Shown: positions 46,801 to 54,780 of the stretch, piece by piece
Layout: each line of letters begins with the position of its first letter
How positions within the stretch are numbered: the stretch's first letter is position 1
DNA from: Nectonema munidae
Taxonomy: Eukaryota; Nematomorpha; Nectonematoida; Nectonematidae
Assembly: GCA_030549495.1 (NCBI GenBank)
Contig: JAUIRK010001029.1
Location: forward strand, 310,001-374,000
Length of the DNA stretch: 64,000 bases
Reading direction: 5' to 3'
Program-made: the position numbers and the translations under genes
Notes under the pieces: generated by a model
Databases searched by the model: none
Told to the model about the DNA's origin: nothing
The model's input: only the letters and a program-made list of their open reading frames with translations

Positions 46801-47308
46801 CCAACATAACATACCTATATACATCGCCCAACCCAAAATCCAACAGTTTAAACGTGGGCTTAAAAAGAGCTCACGAGTTTAAAATTATACTTGAAAAATG
46901 CATGAAGACGTGGCGAAATTGATTGTATTTTGCGCAATAAACGCCTTTTCCTTTTACACCCTCTTTTTTAAGTCCCATTCACAACAATTGATAATGGAAC
47001 CGCGTCCATTTTTATCCGCATAATTGTGTTAGACTCGCAATAGTTGTTATCTGTATATGAGTTATGACGTTAAGTAATGATAAAAATATACCAATCACAT
47101 GCAAGATGATGGCTCCTCTCTTGAGTTGTTGCTCTGTAAAGAGATCGTTGGGGTAGTCTTTCGTTTTAAACTTTTCATTACTTTTCTTCCAGGATGCAAG
47201 TGCTTTATTGTCAAAGAAAGTTTTGATGCTAGAGGAATTCGAAACTTCACTTGCTTGATTATTTGAAATGAAAAAAGTTATGAGAAGACATTGGAGGATG
47301 ACTTTCAT
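25625..47308 (-). CDS. NCKX: K+-dependent Na+/Ca2+ exchanger (NCKX, SLC24 family), complete nine-exon gene
   Basis: Whole-gene entry. NCKX proteins sit in the plasma or an intracellular membrane and export Ca2+ with K+ in exchange for Na+. Nine exons sum to 1656 bases, 551 residues plus stop, with every junction phase compatible. Order: signal peptide (1-20), first helices, alpha-1 repeat (residues ~108-160, [20 protein letters not shown]), helices 3-5, a short cytosolic loop (~220-365), helix 6 on, alpha-2 repeat (~427-472, [20 protein letters not shown]), last helices. E120 and D441 occupy the positions known to bind cation in NCKX2 (the E of SAPEL and D548 of TSIPD). The usual alpha-1 'AAGSSAPEL' reads AAGGSAPEF here. 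The ~550-residue length fits NCKX3/4/5-size members more than NCKX1. Introns carry many transposons. Confidence 0.95.
25924..26060 (-). CDS. NCKX: NCKX exon 8: alpha-2 repeat
   Basis: Acceptor ATTTTTCAAG|GTA, donor ATCGG|GTAAGG. Reads [45 protein letters not shown]. This is the most conserved stretch of the family. D441 (TSIPD) matches NCKX2 D548, needed for K+ dependence. Phase 0 to 2. Confidence 0.96.
26241..26588. mobile_element. hAT-type MITE in NCKX intron 7
   Basis: Near-perfect 8-bp target copies, GTCTATGC (26233-26240) and GTCTATGT (26589-26596). The ends CAGGATTGCCGAAACTTTTT and inverted CTAGACTTCCGCAAAGTGG are partial inverted partners. 348 bp, no coding capacity. Confidence 0.6.
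27395..27525 (+). mobile_element. TTAA-flanked MITE, family B copy
   Basis: TTAA at 27391-27394 and 27526-27529. Contains CAGTCGACATATGTCCACTT (decayed version of the family palindrome), TAAAATCGTCTACGTTTATC, AATCTTCTGCTTTACATTAG and ATATCGTTTGATT in the family order. In NCKX intron 7. Confidence 0.65.
28188..28440. repeat. Dispersed repeat, partner of 43863-44256
   Basis: Shares TGCCGGTTTGTCATCCTGG, TTTCTTCCTACGAAGAATTT, a run with GTGACACGATTCTAAC, TTAGTAATCAAGTTAACACT and GGATGGAAAGTGCATGTAGA with the other copy at about 80 percent by eye. Family not recognised; no coding frame. Confidence 0.7.
28455..28586 (+). mobile_element. TTAA-flanked MITE, family A copy, young
   Basis: TTAA at 28451-28454 and 28587-28590. 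Ends CCCATTTACGGTCAATG and (inverted) CCCATTTAAGGCCAAGC. Inner inverted repeat ATGTTCC-TATTTT-GGAACAT; three CGTCTGC copies. Differs from the 40666 copy by two base changes and a T-run length. In NCKX intron 7. Confidence 0.85.
28993..29112 (-). CDS. NCKX: NCKX exon 7: TM segment MVWWA
   Basis: Acceptor TTTTTGGCAG|AGT, donor GATGGA|GTAAGT. Reads [20 protein letters not shown] then [20 protein letters not shown], matching 'FF.ITF..SI.WIA.FSY.MVWWA..VG....I'. 40 residues, phase 0 to 0, with a 60-base intron to exon 6. Confidence 0.95.
29173..29361 (-). CDS. NCKX: NCKX exon 6: end of loop, next TM
   Basis: Acceptor ATTTTTAG|GTG, donor GAA|GTAATG. An acidic/Lys stretch, then [20 protein letters not shown] and [15 protein letters not shown], matching 'L.WP....KQ..Y...LPI..PL..T.PDVR'. 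Phase 0 to 0, 63 residues. Confidence 0.93.
29614..29732 (+). mobile_element. TTAA-flanked MITE, diverged
   Basis: TTAA at 29610-29613 and 29733-29736. Ends CCCTTTGAGGACC and inverted CTCTTTGAGGCTTAG. One TAATCGTCTGCTTTTTTCAT block is kept inside. In NCKX intron 5. Confidence 0.65.
29737..32417. other. NCKX intron 5, mostly featureless
   Basis: AT-rich. Pieces such as CTTGGGACATACTGG (31636) and TTGCTTGGGACATGGG (32229) echo each other and the MITE at 52087 (inverted), hinting at more decayed TTAA MITEs. Confidence 0.4.
32418..32612 (+). mobile_element. Partial copy of the hAT MITE found at 60286
   Basis: GGGTCACCAAACTTTTCTTA, GGGCTGGATTACC, GCAGGCCGGAATATTGAAAA and CTATGGATGTGACAAAGTTG match the 60.6-kb copy closely. 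The right end of the element is not present. This copy lacks the TTAA MITE that interrupts the other one. Confidence 0.75.
32637..32726 (+). mobile_element. TTAA-flanked MITE, family A, internally deleted
   Basis: TTAA at 32633-32636 and 32727-32730. Starts CCCATTTAAGACCAATG, keeps the ATGTTCC/GGAACAT inverted repeat, then diverges; ends TTTGGCCAAAGG. The CGTCTGC blocks are lost. It lies 60 bases from NCKX exon 5. Confidence 0.6.
32790..32881 (-). CDS. NCKX: NCKX exon 5: variable loop
   Basis: Acceptor ATATTTCAG|CG, donor GAG|GTAATT. Reads [20 protein letters not shown] then [11 protein letters not shown]. The region is not conserved in the family, so the call rests on strict splice sites and on the 92-base length that restores phase (1 to 0). 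It lies 7 kb from exon 4; the intron holds the piggyBac element. Confidence 0.75.
33408..33485 (-). mobile_element. tRNA-like SINE head or tRNA pseudogene
   Basis: On the - strand, CTACTGGTTGAAGCACAGC resembles an A box and CTGCGTTCGATTCGTG a B box, 30 bases apart. No full cloverleaf with a clean acceptor stem could be drawn, so it is not called a tRNA gene. Confidence 0.35.
34438..34680 (+). CDS. Acidic N-terminal part of piggyBac transposase
   Basis: From ATG 34438: [20 protein letters not shown], then an Asp/Glu/Ser-rich stretch and [10 protein letters not shown]. piggyBac enzymes start with such a disordered acidic region. It stops at 34680, ~680 bases before the core frame. A donor-like CAG|GTGAAA (34675) and acceptor TTTACCCAG (34724) are nearby, but the hAT MITE at 34816 lies between the two parts, so this copy may no longer give one protein. 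Confidence 0.55.
   Translation: MNSDHSSSTFFEDSVDSFSVESDSSLSYSDQEIDDNLISSDNIDFGNLSQTQEEDHALKTFEMLHLYPLDLRVVPQVKRI
34816..35047. mobile_element. hAT MITE nested in the piggyBac element
   Basis: Target copies GTTTAGAG (34808-34815) and GTTTAGAA (35048-35055). Ends CACTGGTTCCCAGCC and inverted CTATGGTTTTCAACCGG, the widespread hAT 'CAGTGGTTC.CAACC' type. 232 bp. Confidence 0.65.
35357..36703 (+). CDS. piggyBac-like transposase, catalytic core, 448 codons open
   Basis: The frame is uninterrupted from ATG 35357 to TAA. It cuts DNA at TTAA and pastes it through an RNase H-like DDD site. Motifs: SRD-like '[17 protein letters not shown]', [12 protein letters not shown] (D121), [15 protein letters not shown] (D199), [13 protein letters not shown] (D308). 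These match piggyBac D268, D346 and D447; the fourth, D450, is Asn here (N311). The C-terminus has the Cys-rich zinc-binding domain ([20 protein letters not shown]). The family's usual length is ~550-600 residues; the missing N-terminal part would be the acidic frame at 34438. AATAAA at 36720 follows. No host function is suggested. Confidence 0.9.
   Translation: MILFFVIFYGKERPKYAYLKYCFECFEVHHILTYFSCLIYLGQNMDQRIKVTDLFNDSYGIPFLKASLGRDMFTLIHVFLCFDDKRSRDPNDKISAIRYIHSHFYQIFSEYWTPNANVTVDEQLVSFRGRSNIKIYDPKKPGHYGFKFYHLNDSQSFYCLKPELYVSGLPDKEYFSAFSIMKRLISDANLPKGSGIFCDRFFTSYNIVKWALERNYTVCGTAISTRKFIPNILKPPYLKSLKLQECESRIIYCKEASLSAYIPRKHSKKNFKVVYVFSSQHRNRVEITSIHGKPETLLEYNKNKSGVDVANRMVRQFRTYKPCRRWTVAVFSNYLDISCLNTYIIFRFNSSENCSSNMNHGRKTFLKKLALCLATESMMIRASTPQINLKVKSLLNFYGFSSQEDHLSSSYRGFCCLPKKVRTTRKCKRCSRYICKTHSHIACSHCLS
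37156..37266 (+). mobile_element. Decayed TTAA-type MITE
   Basis: Starts CCCATTTGGGGTTATCG after ATAA, keeps AAAATCGTCTGTTTTGC inside, and ends AATAGG before TTAA (37267-37270). The left TTAA is altered. It lies 80 bases from the end of the piggyBac element. Confidence 0.45.
37364..37982. mobile_element. hAT-type non-autonomous element
   Basis: CAGGGGTGCGGAAACCTTTT on the left, GGTTTCCCGGAACTAG on the right, with subterminal GGGCTGCTT and GGAGGGCCGCATGCCCCACG. This is the typical look of hAT MITEs. The target duplication is not clear. ~619 bp, AT-rich interior, non-coding. Confidence 0.5.
37983..39476. other. NCKX intron 4, last part
   Basis: AT-rich. TTAACTCATTAACCACCAG (38764) to GCTTGTTAACCG (38856) may be another decayed TTAA MITE. 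CAGTAACGTAGCTAG at 38933 looks like a lone transposon end. Confidence 0.35.
39477..39690. repeat. Minisatellite-like region, ~21-bp unit
   Basis: GACGAACTTAAAG(T/C)GA(A/T)AA repeats about five times at 39581-39690 and in two weaker pieces at 39477-39515. The 20-21 base period is irregular. Confidence 0.65.
39908..40025 (-). CDS. NCKX: NCKX exon 4: cytosolic loop
   Basis: Follows a 57-base intron (40026-40082). Acceptor TCTTTTAG|AAA, donor AAAG|GTACCT. Reads [20 protein letters not shown] then [18 protein letters not shown], like the family's 'R.S...LMIHTLDPL'. Phase 0 to 1, residues 254-293. Confidence 0.88.
40083..40417 (-). CDS. NCKX: NCKX exon 3: end of alpha-1, TM3-TM5, start of loop
   Basis: Acceptor TTCCTTTAG|GC, donor [30 protein letters not shown] completes alpha-1. 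[15 protein letters not shown] and [20 protein letters not shown] match NCKX 'LTWWPLFRDVSFY' and 'FLDS.I.WWESLLLL.AY'. A basic patch (PRRRKE) opens the cytosolic loop. Residues 142-253. Confidence 0.95.
40666..40795 (+). mobile_element. TTAA-flanked MITE, family A copy, young
   Basis: TTAA at 40662-40665 and 40796-40799. Ends CCCATTTACGGCCAATG and inverted CCCATTTAAGGCCAAAC. CGTCTGC at 40715, 40748 and 40769. Almost identical to 28455-28586 though 12 kb apart. In NCKX intron 2. Confidence 0.88.
40800..42523. other. NCKX intron 2, rest
   Basis: AT-rich. GTTGACGA...TCGTCAAC (about 41349-41380) is a small inverted repeat. No exon seen. Confidence 0.4.
42524..42730 (-). CDS. NCKX: NCKX exon 2: TM1 and alpha-1 repeat
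   Basis: Acceptor TTCTTTTCAG|GA, donor GTAG|GTATGT. Reads [20 protein letters not shown], then [20 protein letters not shown] and [20 protein letters not shown]. The E of SAPEF is the alpha-1 ion-binding Glu of the family. Residues 73-142, phase 1 to 1. Confidence 0.95.
43863..44256. repeat. Dispersed repeat, partner of 28188-28440
   Basis: Same blocks as the 28188 copy, with ~130 extra bases at 44029-44160. That insert contains its own short duplication (TTGTAAAATAAT...AACAAGGCCTATA twice). Located in NCKX intron 1. Confidence 0.7.
44257..46149. other. NCKX intron 1, middle
   Basis: No coding motif. AT-rich with short open frames of no known family. Confidence 0.4.
46150..46429. mobile_element. 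Possible pogo-like MITE
   Basis: CAGTGTAACTTCAGTTTGCG at the left and inverted CAGGGGAGATATGCGAACT at the right share CAG and TGCGAAC. Inner text includes GTTAACGAAAATTTCAAATA. TA is present on the right side only. Confidence 0.3.
47092..47308 (-). CDS. NCKX: NCKX exon 1: start codon, signal peptide, pre-TM segment
   Basis: ATG at 47308. [20 protein letters not shown] is a typical signal peptide, followed by a sequon (NSS). It ends in [20 protein letters not shown] then VIG, the family's 'YPPDLFS..ERR.GWV.LHI.G'. Donor G|GTATAT, phase 1. Confidence 0.93.
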
Positions 47309-47545
47309 TGAGAAAATAAATGAAAATTCGAATTGCGCTAAGGCTTTTCTTTAACGATAATCGAATCGATTGGCACTGGTATTCTCGATCTAAGAATAAT
47401 AAATAATTTACACTTTTACGTGCTTATCCTTTAATGATTTTGAATAATATAGAATATTTTTTCGCATCTTAGAGGAAATTGAAATACAGCGCCCTCTCGC
47501 GAACTCCGATTGCCGTGACAGACGAGGCTGAAGTTTGCGATAATA
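47309..47545 (-). promoter_or_regulatory. Candidate NCKX 5' leader/promoter region
   Basis: Directly upstream of the NCKX ATG. Bases 47490-47545 are clearly more GC-rich than their surroundings (GCGCCCTCTCGCGAACTCCG, GTGACAGACGAGGCTGAAG). This is the only such island near the start. No TATA box was assigned with confidence. Confidence 0.3.
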
Positions 47546-50199
47546 GAGGTTACTCTTACTTGCTCAAAAATGCTGAGCTATTGCTTGTCGTGTTTCGAAT
47601 ATCTTTATGTGTTCTACAAAGATTTGAATACCAAACAATGTCTACTTAGGGAAACAGTAAAAAAAGTAGATCTGGTTATATAAAGAACACATGAAAACTT
47701 CTCCAAAACGACAGAGAATTGAACGTTCATAACACATTATGAGTGGTGATTTGAAACTTTGTTTTTCATATTTTATTTCGATATTAAAGCATATAATCAA
47801 TCATTAGAATGTAACAGAAAGTCACTGATATATTTATAGAATGATAGCGAATGGCTTTTGTATTTAACATACATATGCGCGTTCTATAAATCAACAAACG
47901 TTTCGAAAATCAAAGCTGATAAAAGAAATGGAATTAAGTTGCATCCAGCTCAGTGACATTTAGGCAGATAGAACGACGTACATATTCACTTAGAATCTTG
48001 CCCTGATGACTTTATGATTTCAGAGCTTTTTTTTTAATATTCAGGGTCCATGGATTAGTGATGTTATATCCAATTTCAAGGTATATCCCGCGAAGTTATA
48101 CCGGACACCAACAGTTACCATTATAATCATTACAGATTATAAACGATATTGAAATGATTTTTCATAGTTAAAACTTCTCTAAATCGGTTACAATACTTCT
48201 CTAAATGGTTAAAATAAAACACTGGTTTATAGGAGTGGTCAGTTTAATGAAAAAAAATAAGTAACAAAATTTTTTACATATAGATATGTAAGGATGTTTG
48301 TTAGATATTCATTTAAACAATTATTTTTGCACATATAAATAAACTTTTTTATTATTGTAATATATATAAAAACATTTTACAGTTATTAGAATAATAAATA
48401 CTTTAAAAAATATCTATAACTTGAAGAAAATACATACTTTTATTATATTTGAAGAGTAAAAAAGTAGTAAAGTTAATTTTTACTAAATATAAAGTTCCAT
48501 TATCATCTCAATAAAAGTGAAACTAGTAATATTACTATTTCAAGGATAAAATAGCGATTTTCTATTTACATAGTTAAAATTACTACCAAAAATGGAAATA
48601 AATGGCAAACAACATTTTTTTAAACTTTTTTATCCAAAGATCTCTTTGTTTTTTGGATAATACTACAAAATAAACCTTGAAAGAAGCAAAAATTAATATT
48701 TATTTGTTCAAAAAAGTACTTAAAAGAAAGTAGTAAAATATATTATATATTGGTTTAAAAAGTGCATAAAAATGGTAAGATATACAATTTCAAGTATTGG
48801 AAAACTTTTTGAGGTAATAGAGAGAAGGTTGTGAATTTACTAAATTTCATCAATTTTACTATATAAGTAGTAAAATGACACATTACACTATCTAGCACAG
48901 TGGTTTCCAACCTTTTTTTGGGTCGCCCCAATTATATTTCTCAGAATATGACAGCGACCCCACTAATTTAGGTGTACATATTTTATTAAAATTATATATG
49001 AATAGCTGGCTGTAAAAGTAAGGGACGACAATTCTAATGGATATATCTGTAAGAGAATTACACTAGAATTAATTACCTTAGAGGCTTAGAAGGAGGGAGT
49101 AGGGCTTTTTATGGCAAGCAAAATCTTCAAACTCATTTTACTCTAAATTGAATATATAAACCTATATAAAAGATATTATGTATGGTCATTTGTGTCAGAA
49201 TAATCTTTACACAAAACATAGGAATTAACGCCATCTATAATCTTCATAAAGATGGGTTTTTTTGGAGAAATTACGATTATATTGTTGGATAACACAATTA
49301 TAAGTCATAATTATTAACATCTTACTTCAAAAGTATCCAGTTTATTTAATCTTCTATTACATCTGTTCATATTGTGTGTACTGAAATTAATTGCTAATTG
49401 TCCAATGAAATTAACTTTACTCAATTTTAATTTCAAAAATAAAATTTTTGACCATTTGACATGTTTTTATTCAAAGTATTTGTGATAGTGTTTAACGCCA
49501 TCCATAAAGTACTCAAAATGTTGTTTCTTGTTCTGTATACCCATAATGCAGATTTTTATACAGGATGAAACTTTATTCCAGTCTAAATATGATTTGGATT
49601 ATAGATTTTCTCTGAAAACTTGCAGAAAGCATAAGTTTTCATGATGGGAATAAAACTCACATTAACCGTCCTTAGTGTTGTCAAAAAATGATTCGTCCTG
49701 CTAAGGAACTTTTTTTTTTATTCTTTTTCAAAAATAATTTATAAAAAATGATTTTTTTGAAATTTGGTAAAAAAAATTGTTGCAACAAATAAATTTATAA
49801 ATAATTATTTTTTTTAATTTTTAAAAAACTCAATTTATAGCAAATGATTTTTATTAATTTAAAATTATATAAAATAAATAAAAATAATTTTATTCTTAGT
49901 ATAAATTTGGTAATCGTTGTTAAAAAATAGTTGAAATTAAATTTTAAGTGAAAAGTGTGAAATCGCTGATAAAAAGATGAGTGTATTTAAAATATAAATT
50001 TAATATTCATAAAAATGAAGAATATTAAGTTTTCCAATTGTCCACATAAAACACGAGATATCTTCCCAAATTCTTTACATACAACCACAACAAGATTTTG
50101 GGAAAAGCTAAGAATTTATCCAAATGTAAATTTATATACATGAAATATTGATAATTTTAAGTTTTGTATTTATCGACAAAATCTCTTTTTTTTGTCGTT
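47546..50199. other. No host gene recognised; one hAT end
   Basis: AT-rich. CAGTGGTTTCCAACC at 48899 followed by GGGTCGCCCCAATTA is a hAT left end; its right partner was not located. TTAACGCCATCTATAA-type words occur at 49207 and 49493. Confidence 0.4.
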
Positions 50200-50640
50200 A
50201 CCCGCATCATCAATGAAATTAAATCAAGATTCACAATCGTGCAGACATCTGAATAATATACCTCTAGCACTCACTTCTGCAAGATATCAAAGAAAATCTT
50301 GCTCGTGTATTGACGCATACAGGTGATCAGTAGTTGCCGATTGCAGGAAATGTTCCCTCGCTAAAACCCATCAACATCAAAGTCCTGGCTCGCATTTTGC
50401 CAGTTTCAGCAATCTGCCTTTCGTGATGATGCCTTTCGTGCTCTGAAATATTTGGAAGGCGGATGAAAGCAGATCTTTTGAGCTTATATGCTCATTGCTC
50501 AACCAAACATACACACAAACATTGGAAATATTGCAATGTTTGCTAGAAGAGTAATACGCCATCTTAACTTGAATAACATCCAATTCAAAGTATTATGAGA
50601 AGGTAGGGGCCGGGTACAGATACCTTGGAAACCATCTTGG
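50200..50640. other. GC-richer block of unknown role
   Basis: GC content visibly above flanks (for example GCAAAATGCGAGCCAGGAC on the - strand, 50385-50403; CCGGGTACAGATACC, 50611). It has no clear ORF family. It could be an upstream 5' UTR exon of NCKX or a transposon remnant; the sequence does not decide. Confidence 0.3.
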
Positions 50641-52086
50641 GTACAGTTCTGTACCGGACTTTACAAAAAGAACACTATCTAAAACAAGTTTGGATAATTT
50701 TTTTCATATTTTTTATTGAGTATAAAATATATTAATGATATATTGGAACAACAAGAGGATAAATAGGGATTTCTTCATCCTACAAACTTTAGATTTTACT
50801 ATATGCATTAGAAAACATTTTTTTATTATTGCTTATTCATAATTTGATTTCGAAAAAAGTTTAGGCGATAAATAATAGGGACAAAAGTGATCATTCGTCT
50901 TATAGGTTCTTTCTCCCTTTTGGATTCATCTCTAGATATAAGATTTCATGAAAATAAAAATGAATTGATTGACCTTCGATGCATAATTTCATCCAGCATA
51001 CCAAGTGATGCTGAACATTTATATGGAAGTTATAGTATTCACCCCAAGCTGAATTCTGAAATAAAGCTTTGCAAATTAAATTATAATGAAGATAAGATGT
51101 TTGAGATTATATATTTTTCGAAAAGTTTTCTTATCTGTGCAGCATTGTTTAAGATTTTATGACTTCTTCTGACAACTATTAAATCAGAAATAAATTTCTC
51201 ATGTCTAAAAAGAGTTAAAAAATTAACAAGAGTTTAAATGACTTCAGAAAGACTTTTCAGTTGTATTAAGTATTAACAGTAATCAATATCAATGTAAAAA
51301 TGATTTGTAAAGAAATTTGACATTGCTTGTCAGTGTAATTACAATTGTGAAACAAGAATCATATTTTCTAAATAAAATAGCCTTTGGAAAATTTTAAGAT
51401 ATATTCAATTTTTTGCGAAATTAAAATTATTTTCTGGTATACCCAAGATTTTCTGATTGAAGTAGGAAAATAATTATGAAAGAGAGGCACCAATCTTTTT
51501 TGAAATAGAAATCACTTTTATACATCAGCTATTTTTTAACATTAAAATTTCCTTTTTTTGGGTAACTTAAATTTTTGGATTGAGATTATAACTGAACAAC
51601 ACGTCCTTTTTAACTGAAAATGATGGTTCAGCCTTGATTGAAAATGTCAATCAAATGTTTGATTTAAGGAAATTATCATACTTTTTCATTTTTCCTTTTT
51701 AGATAGTGTATCGCTGCAATGGAATAACAATTTTCATTATTGCTTTTGTTGTGCCAATCGCGAGATTCGTATGAAAGTAATTTATAATTTTTCTCTTTCA
51801 AAAATGCACAACGTATTTTTGGGAGAAGAGCATGTTGAAATGAAATTTATAATAACTGTGGCCTAAATCAAATCATTTTTCTTTGGAGAAACGAACAATC
51901 ATAATATTTGTTATCATTTTGCGAAAGTGACTTCTCTCTCATTTCAAATTTTTGAGAAAAGTTTTGCACTTGATAAAGTTTTTTCACGGGAGGACGAACT
52001 TCTTATTTCAACACCATATAACAATTCAAATAAGAGATCTGTTCGGATGCTATGGGAGTTACCGGGTTTAGCAAGTTTTAACTTAA

Positions 52087-52196
52087 GCATTTAATGACCA
52101 GCTTTTTAAAAGCCAACGTCCGTTTATCTTTTTCAAATACTTGAAGCAAAAGATTTTTATTTTGTGGGACACTGGTATTCATTGACCTTTAAAGGG
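52087..52196 (-). mobile_element. TTAA-flanked MITE, diverged
   Basis: On the - strand, after TTAA (52197-52200): CCCTTTAAAGGTCAATGAA, then CCAGTGTCCCACAAAATAAA. The other end reads GCATTTAATGACC beside TTAA at 52083-52086. It belongs to the CCC..CAATG group. Confidence 0.5.
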
Positions 52197-52849
52197 TTAA
52201 AAGTTCAAGAGGAGAGATAAGTATGTCTGACTTCTAAAATCTCTTTTTTCTTTTATTTTTTAAGTTTTAACATTTTTGTTTAGTAACATATTTATACTTA
52301 AATTTCATACTGCATAGCAGAAGTTTTTTGTGACCAAACTTAATTATATTCATTCATATTTAAAGAAAATAATAATAAATTATTAAATATAAAAATCATA
52401 TTATTTTGACGTATTCCGTCCACTGAACTTCTTTACAACAGAATTCGCTAGAGCACAAAAACACTTTAAATGATCTACAACACCACCCCAACGTTGTTTC
52501 CCTGTTCCAATATTTATTATTCATGAATCAATGTGAACCATTTTTGTCACATAAAATTTCTATAAAAATATTAAAGGCAAAAAATAGAAGCTTTTGAATG
52601 TTCGAGTAAAGTAATCAATAAAATATAATCTAAAAGACAAAATTTAAAATGCTACAAATTGATTGAAATTATACTTGATAACAGATATTAAAAATAGTTT
52701 GTGTAAGAAATGAGTATTATAGAGAACCACGTTTGATACCTATTTTATTATGCTAAAAGGCGAATAAACGCAACTTCAATGACATTTGTATAAATTTGAT
52801 TTCCAAAAAATTAGAACATAATTCCTAAGTTGATCTATTTATTTAATTA

Positions 52850-53666
52850 CAGTAAAACCTCGTTATCTCGAATTTGAAGGGACCAAACAAAAACTTCGAG
52901 ATATCCAGATGTTCGAGATATCCAAAATATCAAGAAAAACTATTATCAAGTCCATTTTTTGAAATATAAGTATCGACCGGTATGTTTTTTGTCTCTCTGC
53001 TAAAATAAACAGATCCTGATATCTTTTTAAAGTGCATTTTATTTTAAATCAACGTCAGTAAGTCGGACTCAAATAGACAGAAAGTCCAAAAAATGGTAGG
53101 TGATTTGATGAAGGCATAAGAAACTATGAAAATCCATGATCATCACACATCGTATGCCTAGTTTTACATCACTTCTCTAAGCAGCTTTGATGATGTTGAC
53201 ATATTACTTTCATTAATATTTTCATTACAAACTTAATTTATTGAAGAAAAAATATGGCAACAATTGTTGCAAAAATAAAATTTTAAACACTGAAATTTAT
53301 TGGGGAAGAGGAGCAAATGCGTTTTTGCCCTCCTAGGAAAACATTAGGTCGGGGGGGGGGGGGGGAGGGAAAGGGTCCCTGATGTATTGTTGCAATATTG
53401 CTAGAGAACATTTATTTTAAATTATTTGGTCTTTTGTTGTAAATGATTATTATTTACGTATGTAAAAAGTTCGAGATAAACATAGTAAATTTTATGCTTG
53501 TAACAATTAAATACTTCGAGATATCCGGGTTATTCAAGATATCAGAGTTCGAGATATCCAATCTTATTTACATGTAATGTATATAGAAAAAGTTCGTACC
53601 ATAAAAGAACTTCGAGATGACTGATACTTCGAGATATCACATGTTCGAGATATCGAAGTTTCACTG
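52850..53666. mobile_element. Pogo/Tigger-like element with repeated TTCGAGATATC
   Basis: Ends CAGTAAAACCTCGTTATCTC and inverted CAGTGAAACTTCGATATCTC. TTCGAGATATC or close variants occur several times near both ends (52902, 52914, 53515, 53549, 53632, 53644). TA lies before the left end only. 817 bp, no transposase frame; a G homopolymer sits at 53350-53364. Confidence 0.65.
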
Positions 53667-54704
53667 CTTCCATTCATAATAATCTAAAGGAATGTCGTGA
53701 CTATTCTTACTATCTGCCTAGTTATGGAAGATTATTCTTCCCTTGGGTGCGATACCGACAACAAAAAAATAATCTAAATGAGTGGTGGTGTTGCTAATTA
53801 TAATTAATTACCCCCTAGAAAATGCATTTTTCTCGCATAACTTTGAAAAAAGTGTCAAATATATTTGAAAATAAAAAATTTTTACACTTTTTTTTCACAT
53901 TGATGTAAATAAAAACTGAAAAAATATTTTTAGGAACGGGAGTTTTGTCTATGAAAAAAGTTAGTTCGAAACAAAGTGCAGAGTTTCTCCATTTTATTCA
54001 AAAAGTTGCTTAATTAAAAATTCATTTTTGCTTGAAACAAGGTAAGAGTGTTCTGTTCTATTTCTAGTGCAGCACAATTTGACAATGTTAATTAGTTTCA
54101 TTGTATCCGTCATATTCAAGATTGACTGGGATAAAACACATCTGCTGCCAGCTTTAAAAATCAACCTCACAAAAAATAATTACAAAGCATGGTTTATAAT
54201 TGCCCAAAATAATATTTCAATGTGAAATTAATACCGTCAACAAGCTTATTATCCTTGAATGATATCAATATAAATTGAGTAAATTATTGATTATAAAAAG
54301 ATAACTTTAAAATATGTTCATATCTTTCATTAACTAATGTCAATCTTACATTTTAAAATAGCGACCTCTCAAAAAGGAATTAAGTTATGGAAATACCATT
54401 ATCTTCAAATTTCATTTTTTAAGATAAAGTTTTTAAAAAATAAAAAAAACAGAATATGTAAAATGATTTTTTTACACCACGTTTAAGTTTTTACCCTGTG
54501 ACAAATGGAGTATATATTTTTTTCTTTATGAAGTGAGAGATGAGGATATTTAGTAAAATTTCCAGGATAAGAAATAAAAATCAAATTGCAGGTAAAGATG
54601 GTTGCTAAAAGCGTCCGCTTTAAATTTTATATTATGTATAAAATTGTATTGAAAAGAAAGAAGACTTCTTAAAAATTTACATTCCTCAAAAGGTTAAATA
54701 TGTC

Positions 54705-54780
54705 GCGTGAGTAAAGTTGCCTAGTTGCTTTACTTCGATTCCACAAGGTTGTGAGTCCGAATCCAGCATTACACTTTCTT
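54705..54780 (+). mobile_element. tRNA-like SINE head, different subtype
   Basis: GCGTGAGTAAAGTTGCCTAG, then TTCGATTCCACAAGGTTGTG and B-box-like GAGTCCGAATCC. The layout matches the main SINE head but the sequence is diverged. Confidence 0.45.

Noticed and set aside
50887-51162. A 91-codon + strand frame as a host exon
   Set aside because: No recognisable family and no convincing splice sites; left unannotated.
24763-53364. G homopolymers near 24763-24776 and 53350-53364 as functional G-quadruplex sites
   Set aside because: Single G runs in AT-rich DNA; more likely slippage or sequencing noise.
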